DNA from: Chrysoporthe austroafricana | Lineage: Eukaryota; Ascomycota; Sordariomycetes; Diaporthales; Cryphonectriaceae | Length of the DNA: 64,000 nucleotides | Assembly: GCA_001051155.2 (NCBI GenBank) | Contig: JYIP02000002.1 | Location: 2,611,583 to 2,675,582, forward strand | Direction of reading: 5' to 3' | Part shown: in pieces, positions 10,684 through 22,200 of the stretch | How the letters are laid out: the number at the start of each line of letters is the position of its first letter | Numbering within the stretch: position 1 is the first letter of the stretch | The notes under the pieces: generated by a model | What the model saw: the letters and a program-made list of their open reading frames with translations, nothing else | Told to the model about the DNA's origin: nothing | Database searches by the model: none | Made by a program: the position numbers and the translations under genes

Positions 10684-13600
10684 ATGAGGGTCACCGAGAT
10701 CATAGTAGACGTACGGTTGCCCTCATCCAGCTTGATTTATACTCTCTGACAGTTCCGCAGGGCTTCAAGTCGTATGCCGTCCGGACGGTGATTTCAGGAT
10801 GGTAAACAACACCCTGCAGTTGTTGGCTGACGGGCTTCGTGGCCGCTAACGAGTGCAGGGACGAGAGCTTCAACTCCATCACTGGCCTCAACGGCAGTGG
10901 AAAGTCCAACATTTTGGACTCCATCTGCTTCGTCTTGGGCATCACCAACATGTCGACAGTGCGCGCGCAGAACTTACAGGTGCGACCAGATCCGGAGCTT
11001 CCCCGCTGCACCCGTCCTCCCTTTCTAACCTCTCCCGCATCGATAGGACCTGATCTACAAGCGCGGGCAAGCAGGAGTCACCAAGGCCAGCGTCACAATC
11101 GTCTTCGACAACAGGGACAAGAAGAAGTCGCCTATCGGATTCGAGGAATATGGGACAATCAGCGTCACCCGGCAGATCGTCCTCGGCGGCACCTCTAAGT
11201 ACCTGATCAACGGCCATCGCGCCCAGCAGCAAACCGTCCAGAACCTGTTCCAGTCCGTTGGTCTGAACATCAACAACCCGAACTTCCTCATCATGCAGGG
11301 CAAAATCACAAAGGTTCTGAACATGAAGTCCGTCGAAATTCTGGCCATGATCGAAGAGGCGGCCGGCACGAGGATGTTTGAGGATCGCCGGGACAAGGCA
11401 TTCAAGACCATGGCGAAGAAGGACCTGAAGTTGCAAGAGATCACAGAGCTCCTGCGGGAAGAGATAGAGCCAAAGCTCGAGAAGCTCCGCGGGGAGAAGA
11501 GAGCATTCCTGGACTTCCAGCAGACACAAAACGACCTTGAGCGCCTGACGAGGCTAGTGGTCTCCCATGACTATGTCGGATACAAAGGGAAGCTCGAGCA
11601 GTCAGCAGCAGATCTCGAAGACAAGAAACAGCGACAAAAGGATCTCGAGGACTCCGCTGTGAGACTGAAGAGCGAGATTTCTCACTTGGAGGAAGACGTT
11701 CAGAGGGTCAAGGCTCAGCGAGACAAGGAGCTTCGGAAAGGCGCCAAGGCCCAGGCTCTGCAGGACTCGGTAAAGAAGCTTTCAAATGAGATTGTCCGTT
11801 TGGCCACCGTCCTCGACCTGAAGAAGTCGAGCTTGACCGAGGAGCAAGATCGCAGGATAGCCGGAGAGAAAAATTTTGCCGAACTGGAGGCGATACTCAA
11901 GGACAAGACGAAGGCATACGAGAAAACCAAGGCCAAGCATGACGCGGCGAAAGAAGAACTCGAGAAGCTTATTCAAGAAGCAGAGTCCAAGGAGGAACTG
12001 CTACAGACTCTGCAGACTGGTGTTGCATCCAAGGAGGGTCAGGAGAACGGCTACCAGGCGCAGTTGCAAGACGCGAGGCATCGGGCCTCCGCGGCTGTGA
12101 CTGAGCAGGAGCAAGCGAAGATCAAGATCGCACATCTTGAAAAGCGCATAAAAGAGGAAGAGCCACGGGCCAAGAAGGCAAAGGAGCAGAATGCTGGCTT
12201 GCTTAAGGAAATTGAGGGCCTCAAGTCCCAAGCGGAAAAGCTGAGCAAGGAGCTCGGCAAGCTTGGGTTCAGCCCCGGGGCCGAAGAAGAGCTGTACAAG
12301 GAAGAGAGCAGGCTCCAGCAGAGGATACGCAGTCTCAGGCAGGAGTCCGATGCTCTCAAACGCAAAGTGGCCAACATCGATTTCAATTATGCCGATCCTA
12401 CACCAAACTTCGACAGATCGAAGGTGAAGGGCCTCGTTGCTCAGCTTTTCACGCTCGATAAGGAGAACACACAGGCGGGAACTGCACTTGAGATCTGCGC
12501 CGGAGGGCGTCTCTACAACGTCGTCGTCGATACCGAGGTCACCGGTACTCAACTGCTGAAAGGCGGTAGATTGCGCAAGCGCGTCACCATCATCCCTCTC
12601 AACAAAATTTCAGCTTTCAAGGCCTCTGCACAGACAATTGCGACCGCACAAAACATAGCCCCTGGAAAGGTCAACTTGGCTCTCTCGCTGGTGGGCTATG
12701 ATGAGGAGGTATCCGCCGCAATGCAATACGTCTTCGGCAATACGCTGATCTGCGATGATGCGGAGACTGCCAAGAGGGTGACCTTCGACCCTAACGTTAG
12801 AATGAGAAGTATCACACTTCAAGGAGATTCTTACGATCCCTCCGGCACATTGTCCGGAGGCAGCGCACCCAACTCTAGTGGAGTTCTGGTGACCATGCAA
12901 AAGCTGAACGAGCTGAACCGGCAAATCAGGGAATCCGAGGCATCTCTGCGTGAGCTGCAGGCCAAGATCGCGGGTGAGAAGTCAAAGCTCGATCAAGCCC
13001 GGAGGATCAAGCAGGATTTTGATTTGAAAACCCATGAAATCAAGCTTGCCGAGGAGCAGATTAGCAGCAACTCGTCCTCTTCCATCATTCAGGAGGTGGA
13101 GAAAATGAAGGAGCAGATCAGCCAACTCAAGAATGATAGTCAAGAAGCTAAGAAGCGCCACGCGGAGGCGACAGCGGACGCGAAACGAATCGAGAAGGAC
13201 ATGAAGGACTTCGACAGCAACAAGGACGGAAAACTTGTCGAACTGCAGACCTCCTTGGACAAACTGCGGGCTTCCCTTGAGAAGCACCGGGCATCTGTCA
13301 AGACGTTGCACAAGGAGCTGCAGAATGCTCAGCTCGACTCCGAACAGGTGTCTGGCGATCTTGCGGCTGCCCACGAACAATTGCAGGAGGTTGACCAGGC
13401 CATCAAATCCCAGCAAGATGAGATCGCCAAGATCGTGAAAGAGCGAGACGACCTCGAGGAGGTTCATAGCAAGGCTCAAGTCGATCTCGATGCGGAACGA
13501 GCCAAACTCAGTATTTTCGATGATGAGCTTCGTGCCCTCGAGGACGCAATGCGCAGCAAGAACGCTCGGATTACCGAAGAGGGTTTAGAGATGCAAAAGC

Positions 13601-14453
13601 TTGGCCACGAGGTTGAGAAGTTCAACAAGGAGCAGCAGAACGCCAGGCAGGCTGTTGAGCGCATGGAGAAAGAACACGAATGGATCGCCGACGAGAAGGA
13701 CAATTTTGGCCGTGCTGGCACCCCATACGATTTCAAGAACCACAACATCGCAGAGTGCAAGTCCACACTGCGGAATCTGACCGATCGGTTCCAGGGAATG
13801 AAGAAGAAGATCAATCCAAAGGTTATGAATATGATCGACAGCGTCGAGAAGAAAGAAGTCGCCCTCAAGCACATGATGAAGACAGTCATCCGAGACAAGA
13901 AGAAAATCGAGGAGACTATCGTCAGCTTGGACGACTACAAGAAGAAGGCGCTGCAGGAGACTTGGCAGAAGGTCAACGCTGACTTTGGCGAAATTTTCTC
14001 GGAGCTGCTACCCGGCGGCTCCTTCGCCAAGCTGGATCCGCCAGAGGGCAAGACCATCAACGATGGCCTGGAGGTCAAGGTCTGCCTCGGCAAGGTCTGG
14101 AAGCAGAGTCTGACAGAGTTGAGTGGTGGCCAAAGGTACGACCACCAGAATGATGCCCTTTTGAAGCAGATACTAACAAGTTTTACAGATCACTCATCGC
14201 TCTTTCGCTCATCATGGCCCTTCTACAGTTCAAGCCAGCGCCCATGTATATCTTGGACGAAGTCGACGCTGCGCTTGACCTGTCCCACACCCAAAATATT
14301 GGTCGTCTCATCAAGAGCCGTTTCAAGGGCTCCCAGTTCATTGTCGTCAGTCTGAAGGACGGCATGTTCCAGAATGCCAACCGCATCTTCAAGACAAGGT
14401 TCAGCGAGGGCACAAGTATGGTGCAAGCATTGACACCTGCGGATGTGAAGTAA
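10684..14453 (+). CDS. SMC2: Condensin subunit SMC2
   Basis: Core ATPase of condensin, which compacts mitotic chromosomes as an SMC2-SMC4 dimer. Five exons: 10684-10710, 10761-10801, 10859-10979, 11047-14135, 14189-14453; 1180 residues, normal for the family. The three short 5' exons build the N-terminal ATPase head: [28 protein letters not shown], then Walker [10 protein letters not shown] at about residues 32-40, then [17 protein letters not shown], characteristic of SMC2. Coiled coils flank a hinge from about residue 500 ([20 protein letters not shown]) to about 670. The C-terminal head has the ABC signature LSGGQR near residue 1080, split by the last intron, which has a textbook TACTAAC branch, and Walker [13 protein letters not shown] near 1105. 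Nothing is missing. Confidence 0.97.
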
Positions 14454-14715
14454 GGTATGAGATTGTCTGAATATCTGTCCGGAGTTTGGGTCTGGATGGT
14501 ACTGGGTGCAGGCAAACAGAGGCGTGCTGTGGGCTGTACCTGCAACGGTTTCCCTGGTATCATGTACATGTGCGACGACATACGGACGGTTCTCATGGGC
14601 TGGTTTGTTGGAATTAGTGGTTTATGATTGGATGAGGGTGTTCTTCATATGTTGGGTATTGTTTTTATCCTCCAGTTTGCATGGCACAATTCCCAAGACA
14701 ACTTGACAACTTGCG

Positions 14716-16211
14716 CTATTTCCTCTTGTACACGTGCTGGCCTCGATCCAACACTTCTATCGACATTCCCACCTCGATGAAATTGTCAGGTGAGTTCGTC
14801 TTCTCAGAAAGGGGCATCAGTTGCATTCCGAGACACTTTGCGGTGGGCGCACCCTCGTCAATCTCGCGTTCAGCTCTAGAGGTCCTCGGGTCAGTATTCT
14901 TCGTGCCCCTAGGTTCAAGGCAGATATTCTTACCTAGTTGTTTGACTTGAGACATGGAATGTTGTCTCGTCCAGCGAGCCCTCTGGCTTGACTTTGATCG
15001 TCTTCCAGTCGTCCTCATCGCAAGGAGGGAGTCCAGACACTGTGATTCCAATCAGCCCGTCCTGTCCATGAAAAACCGTGACATATCCGAAGAACAAGGC
15101 TTACCGAACATATTGGCCCGGCATCGCCGTGGATCTAGCTTCTGTAAATCCTCCTTTCTCGTGACCTTCGACTCCAGGTCTCGCACACTGGCCAAGTTTG
15201 CGACACGGACCGGATACTACACACGCCCGTCAGCACGATATCCTCTCAGATTTCTCTCCCAGCGATAGGACTGACCGATTCCTGAGATCCAACAACAGGC
15301 TGATATCCAGCATCGTCACTGTCGGGCGCAGGCTTGTGGGCTTCCCTCAGGCCCTCCGGGCCGACCCTAAATAGCGCTAGCTTGTTGCTCACGCCCAGAT
15401 ACAACCTCAGTTCCTCGGGCAGTTCACAGCCCATATTCAACGCCATGGTCTCATCCCCCCACAGGCGGACCTTCTCGAATTCGTATCCCTTGTCCGCGAT
15501 CTCCCCCTCGCTCGGGAATGCCGCAGGCAGCATCACCTCGATCGTCGGCTGCGCCCTCCACCCGTGGCTGCACTTGGCCGCGAACACATCCCACAGGCCC
15601 CGCAGCCCGTCGCCGCGCCAGGGGAACCGCAGGATGAGGAAGACCTCGCGCGAGGACCCCGCGGTGACGTCGCGGAAGCCCTTGATCTTGGCCAGGTCCG
15701 GGCGCCACAGCTCGACCTCGACGGTCGCGAGCAGCGGGAACTGGCGGAGGGCGACGGCCTCCCACTGGTGCCGGCGCGCGTCCTCGTCGTCGGGCGTCGT
15801 GGCCGAGGACACGGGGAAGGGGCTCCGCAGCTGCGCGAGGGCGAACAGGCGGTCGAACTCGAGGCCGGCCGGGGTGACCTTCGCGCGGGCGAGCTCGACG
15901 CCCCTGCAGGGCTCGACGGGGTAGACGAAGAGGGACCTGATCCGGCCCTCCGCCGCCGCGGTGTCTGAGGCTGGACGGTGATCGGGGGAAGCGCTGTCCT
16001 TCAGGTTGGACCGGGCGGGCTCGAGGCCGAGCCTGTTGTGCGTCTCGGTCAGGGCATCGCTCTTGGACGGCGGGAAGGGCGGGAAGAGCACGAAGAGAGG
16101 GCCGAAGAAGACGAGGATGGTGGTAAGGAGGACGAATATAGAGCCTGCGTCGGTAGGAAGTGAAGGGCGGTCGCCTGCCACGGTGGTGTTGACGTTGATC
16201 AGGGCGTCCAT
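14716..16211 (-). CDS. Membrane-anchored MOSC-domain (mARC-like) protein with altered cysteine loop
   Basis: Four exons can be joined: 16211-15276, 15216-15105, 15039-14934, 14884-14716; 440 residues. A hydrophobic span (SIFVLLTTILVFFGPLFVLF, about residues 24-43) anchors the N-terminus. A MOSC N-terminal barrel follows (RSLFVYPVEPCRG, GLEFDRLFAL), then a MOSC domain (ANLASVRDLE, DPRRCRAN, DEDDWKTIKV, IDEGAPTAKCLGMQ). MOSC proteins of the mARC type hold the molybdenum cofactor through a cysteine and reduce N-hydroxylated compounds. Here the segment before the third splice reads HVSSQTTR, where fungal relatives have a Cys. The following C-K-L-P-N-type loop falls inside a 49-nt GTAAGA...GAG intron (14933-14885) that still reads like the lost coding sequence in another frame. 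Catalytic competence is doubtful. Convergent with SMC2. Confidence 0.8.
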
Positions 16212-19200
16212 TGTGGTAGAGGAGGGGTGTATTGCAAGGTTCTAAGTCAGGCCAATTGAGGGCATGCAGGATGTTTCCTTTCTATGCGCGCAAACACTGC
16301 CAATGAGGCGAACGAGAGAATCTCCTTGTTTTTTTCTTTCACACTATCTGCGCTTTCAATTGACGGCAGGTGGTTGAGGGCTTGAGCTGTGGGTTGAGGT
16401 CGCAGGCGGAGGCCCGTGGGCGTCGAGTCCAGATCATCAGGAGCTCGTCTGCGACACTAAGGAGCTCTGGTGTTTCGCAGCTCTTCTGATTCCTACGCTG
16501 CTCTGCTCGCGCCCGCGTCAGCAGACGCGGACTGTGCCGGCGCCACGTCCTCAGTCCCTCCCCCAGGAACCTCCCACGACCGTCTCGCAAAGCTCCAGCA
16601 CGCCCCAGAATGCTGTACACGAGAGCATCCAGAGGTGCACCCAGTAGTGCAGCCGGAGGTCGGGTTGGTTAGTATAGCAGGCTGAGTAAGCAGGCGACTT
16701 CGGCACCACTCGGTCGGATCGCGGAAGACATCCGACACGTGTGATAAGAGGGGAGCCAAGCGGGGGGTGCCACTGTGGCTTGCGATGCTTCCAGGGATGG
16801 TTGAGACGCGCCCCATCTTCACATCACCCCTTGAATATCCCACACATACGGACGGACGTATTCAGCACTGGCCAGGTATTCAGCGACAGGGTCTAGGGTG
16901 CCCAAGCACGAGGCGCGGCCCTTGCCTCGCCTTGCCTCACCCCGCACTACTACACTGGCCCATAGTAGCAGCGGTAAGGTCTCAGGGCACAGGGAGTATC
17001 ATAATACCTACCTCGTAATGGGCTTACCATGTGGGGGTCCTCCGTCTCCTCCTTCCGATGTATCACTTCTGCTTGATGATGGGCCGTCAAATCGACACAA
17101 GGGCCCACGGCGCCCTGCCTCTGGACGAGCGACAGCCGGGCGTATCCACCGCCAGGACCAACCACCAAGACGCCTGTGGGGACTGCCCGTCCTTGGACAG
17201 TCCCTCCTCCTTTCCGCCGACCCATTTTCCGACGTCTTGCGGAGTATTGTGTGCTGCGCAAGCCGTCTCGTGGCCGCAGCGCGCTCTGGCCTGGCCTGCC
17301 CGGCGCGCCATGGCGACAGCGCGGCCGTAGCGCCTCGCCGTTCAAGGTGAAACCGAATCGAGATGCTAAGTACGTCCCCGTGCGGGTGCAGAGCCACACC
17401 AATCGAACGACACCACAGGCAGGACAAGGACACCCACCGTCCATGCATGCCGGCCCAGCTCACCTCCTCCGGCGCGCCCATAGGCCGTGCCCACTATTCA
17501 CCGGTCGCCTGTCCCGCGCTACTGGGTACAGAGTATGTCTATCTTTGCACGGAAACAGAAGCTGTGGGGTCACGGGCAACGGCGCCGCACTGTGGACGGG
17601 ATATTTGTCACGCTCCTCGACAATTTTAAAGTCCAATGCTCCTTCTCGAGAGTGATAAGCATCGGATTTCCCTTCTCGGTCCAGTGGGGTAGCGACGAAA
17701 TTGCCGTGGGCACCGAATATGCTGGCTCACGGCACGGGAGACGAGGTTGGGGAGGACAGGGGATGCGAGGGAGGACAGCCAGTCGCAAAGGTAAGGCCGC
17801 GAGGGCGGCGACGCCCTCGAGGTGGTTCTGTCGCCCGACGATGGGGCACGAGAGAGGAGAACGCCATTGAAGGCCAGGACTGGTGCTGGCGCCATGGGCC
17901 AGAACGGGCCAGAACGGAGCCGAGGACACGGGCGGCCCTGCCGTCGGACAGCCAGGCTCCACAACCGCCTGTGTTTTATATCCGGATCGGGGCGCAGCTC
18001 GCCACGCGCCCGGGACAGCAGCTGTCATCACAGGTGTGTCGACAGGGCTGGGGAAGGAAGGTGACAGGTCGTCTGCAGACAGAGACAGGCAGACACCGCA
18101 GGCCGGCGGGAGCTCGGTGAAGCCGCCCACAGCAGCAGACGCAGGACTCGAGGCAACCCATTCCGCTGTAAGCGCCATGGCGCTCTAGTTGGCAGTGCTT
18201 CCCAGCGATCCCTCCCTAAAGGATCCCCTCAATCGGTCCCGTGGCACGGCTTGGAGTTGGGCATCATTCATGCTAATTGCCAAAGCACATCATCACTTGG
18301 CCCTGTTACTGTCCATTCCGTGATACCGGAGCCAGCTGGTCTGTTCCCGAGAAGCATACTAGAAACGGAAAATGGTAATTTGGGCTATCGCATGTTCGGT
18401 CTATTTAATTTACGTATCACTTACAGAGATCACGTTCGCAACTAGCTACAGTCTCAATATTAGAGCAGGAGGGATAGCTGATAGAAAGACGGCATGGGTG
18501 AACACTCGCTCTGGCCCACAACATCACCTGCACAATTCCATACCTGGACACATGGCATGTATTACACACGTGTCTTCTACTTGCATTCTCTGCTTAGCAG
18601 TAGGCACCGTCGGGCGTAAGCTACCCGGAGTCAAGCCGCGTACAAGCGGCATCAGGCAGACGAGAGCCGTTACGATGGTGCGGCGCCGCCAGGGACTAGG
18701 ACAGTAAAGTCTGAACCAACTGGTGCAGCCAGGATCGAGGGAGGTCGTTCCCCCGACAGATACCAGAGTGAGCCTCTGAGTAAGCAATAATTCAGTAGGT
18801 CCATGGAAACTAGACTGGTTGGTCGGGCTTGGGTTTCTCACCGCACACGCAGACCTCGATCCTGGTCCGGACATTGAGACTTGAGTCGACCTTGTGAAGG
18901 GAACACCAGCCAACAAGTGATGATGGCAGTGTAACACCCACCAGACAATTGCACACAAGGTAGAAGCTGATTGGAACTTAAGTGTTCTCTAATGTCGATA
19001 CTTCATAAGGGTAAAATGGTGGTGATATGCGCATCGGTCTGAAGTTGATGGTCATCTGACGGCAGTTGCTGGAATCCGGAAACTAGATCAGCAAATGATT
19101 TACATCTTGGGCATCATTACCTTAGTACGAAGCACAAAGTTACCTTATAGGGTGCGTCGAGACGGTGACCGGATAGGATCTGCATGAGATTAGATCTTCC

Positions 19201-22200
19201 CCAGATTCAATGTGGAACCAACCATGGTACTGCCACGGAAGCAACCCTTAAGTCAGCCTATACCTGATTCACTAGGCTTTTTCAGACGCGCATGTATATA
19301 TGTTTAAATCCTATTCTATATAAATGTACAGTACGTCAGGCAGCCGTGATACTGGGTATCGTAATGGATACGTTGCCTTACTGAGACCCAACCTAACTAC
19401 TGTATTAGGAAAGCAGCCCAACAGGGACGGACACATCTAGCCCTTCGGGGTATTTTCCCTCGCTTCAAAAGAATTGCACCGATTATAGATGGCCGTCCTG
19501 CCGCCTAGAGTGTGGGGGGAAAGACACTCCTATTTATAGTACGGTCGCATTGCGTTTCCTTATCGGCATTGGGTACTATGTACACCCTCGGCATGCACAT
19601 GGGATGGATCTTGGCGTTGCAGTCGTGTCTCATCATGGGAGACATATACCATAGAAATCGGGCAGTCAGCTTGAAACATTAGGGTGCCCAGCGGTGGGTA
19701 GATTTTCCAGCTGTCCGCTTAGCTGCGGTATATTTTTGAGTATTGCATACGCCTCCGGTGTAGTACGAACGGTATTTGATCACAAGCTACTTTTATTACC
19801 AATCAATCTATGGAGGAACATGCAACGTTGTGATGACTACCAACGAAATTGTATAGGGGAATCATTTACACGGCTACGAGAATGGCACCTGCATAGTTCC
19901 AAGGCCTCGGAATCGTACCAGTGCCTCTGTCACATCATTTCCAGGAATTGAGGTATAGTAACGGTAATTCCGTGATTATTGCATCAACAATTAGTCAGAA
20001 CTCGGCTGAGGCATAGGACCCCGACAATGTGTAACGAGACTTACCTTCCGTGAACTACGAAAGAAGTAATGGTGCATCGATTTGGTAAAAACCCGATAGG
20101 TCCTCGGCCGCGCGTCAACTTCAAACCACAGCCGGCGGCAAAGCCCAGGGTCTTGTATGGAAATCTCCTGCGTGGTCACTGTGTTCGATGCAGAATCTGC
20201 CGCCAGCGTCGGATGTGTGAAGAGTTGGAGGGTCGCCTGAGACACAGGCGAAAAGACAGACTCTCGCGTACCATGTGGTGCACGGGTCGTTCAAAGCGTA
20301 AAGATCAACACGATCCATGGATATGTAACTCCAGGCTGCTGATTGACGGAAATTCCAGCGCATGTAGAAGATGCAACGTCTCCTGCATAGCACGCGTCCT
20401 GCTGCCGTCCCCATGTGAAGAAGGTGCGGTATTGCTCCAGCAGAGGAGCTAGTAGTCAGGTAGCCAGACCAATGCAGGTGAGCCCGATACATAGAAGTTC
20501 TGCGCTGCGGGCCGTGCTGTCACCCGATAAGCCTTATAGGTGCCCAAGAGGCATGACCAACCCTCGGGCATCCATACGTATTCTGTATGATCCTGCCATC
20601 GAACATAGCAGCCTGACCGCCTACACAGCACCTACCGTGAGGGTGGTCATCACGCAGATTAGAGATCGCTGCTGACCGCGACCTGCATACGCGCGCATGG
20701 AGCCTCGCTTCCATACAGATCGTCCGTCAGATGTTGACGCGCCTCAGGATACTAGCGATTCCAGATCTCGTTGCAGACAGCGGTTTTTCCCCCTGCTGAA
20801 TCGATACAGGCTATTTGCCGCCACGCCAGACCTGCAAGTATCGTACGATTTCCCAGTGGATCGGGTCGGGTGTGGTTCCTGGACCAGTTAGCAGTACAGT
20901 GTCCGACACATCCGAGGTCAGCTGAGTACTGTATATCAACTCCAATATCGTTTTCTGTTGTATGATCCGTACATGGATGGCCACCAGCGGTGGCGGTTGT
21001 GACAAGTCGGCGGTGGCGGCGGCGGGCGCCCCTTGTAGGATCTCCTCAAGGACCCGGCAATCTGTACCGGGCAGGATGGCGGGTGAGCACCACGTGCTAG
21101 CTTAACCAAATCGTAGCCACACTAGGATCTTCTGTCCGGATCTTTGAGACCATGCGGTTGGTGGCAGAGTAGAGCAGCGCCGGCCCTCCATCCTCGGCAC
21201 GAGCCTCGGCAGAAGCTCAGGTAGCGCTCAGACAGGCCTGGGGGGCGGGGCAGAACATGGTCGACAGCTCAGGAGGTGGAACTGGTTGGTTCCTGTTGGG
21301 GGGCCCAGGCCCGGGCCATGGCGAGTTCGTCTGATGTCGTGACGATCAAGAATGAGACGACGGGGCTGACAGCGGGTGATCAGATCGGCGGCTGTCACTA
21401 GGTTCCGGATGAAGACAACCTTATCGCTCAACTGAGAAGGAGGGATCTGTGAAGGCAATGCGGTCAGCTGCAGGACTGACGGGATGCTTTTCAGCCGGGG
21501 ATGCGTGGGCATGGCCCAGGTCTAGGTCCTGACCCAGTGATCCTGGGCCTTGTGTCTGTGAGACTGGAGCTGCTTCAAAAAGGGCAGGCAGACGAGCGGG
21601 CAGAGATTAAAGGGGCCCGAAGGCATCGCTGGATGACGTCCAGAGTCGTCAGCAAGATTGCAGCAACCCCACAAGACGGCTTCGTGTTGTCGCCCCTGCC
21701 GAGAGGCAGCCATCTCCTCCCAGGGCTCGTCCAGATCACCGGCGGGCGAGGAGGGACGAGGTGGTTGCAGAGCTCTGGTCTGAGCCATGGTGTAGGGGGA
21801 AGGGATTACTGATGGGAGGTCGTTGAGGACTATCCGCGCACTCGCGTACAGCCTATCAGGAGGCGGCGGTTAGCTCCGGGGCGCCACTAGGATGCGGCTG
21901 ACTGGGGTACCGAGGACCATGCAGCGAGAGCACGGCATGGATGCGTACTACCATAGTAATCCTGCGCGTGCGGGTACTGGGTTAGTACAATATTTGGGTA
22001 TCTGCCATGCTCTGCAAGGTTCCTTTACAGGGTCCCCAGGGCATCCCCCCCAGCCCCCCCAGGGCCCCCCAGGAGACCCCAGGGGACCCCCAGCCACTCC
22101 TCCAGAGGGCTCCCAGGTTCCAGATCCCAGGTTCCGAGTCCCAAAGAGAGGTTGGCCCCAGGGCGGAGAATGACCGTTGCCCTTTCTAGAACGCACCTGG

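Noticed and set aside
17000..18200. Several 100-200-residue frames on both strands
   Set aside because: They overlap each other in all frames, are Arg/Pro/Ser-rich and show no family motif or linked exons, as expected for GC-rich non-coding DNA.
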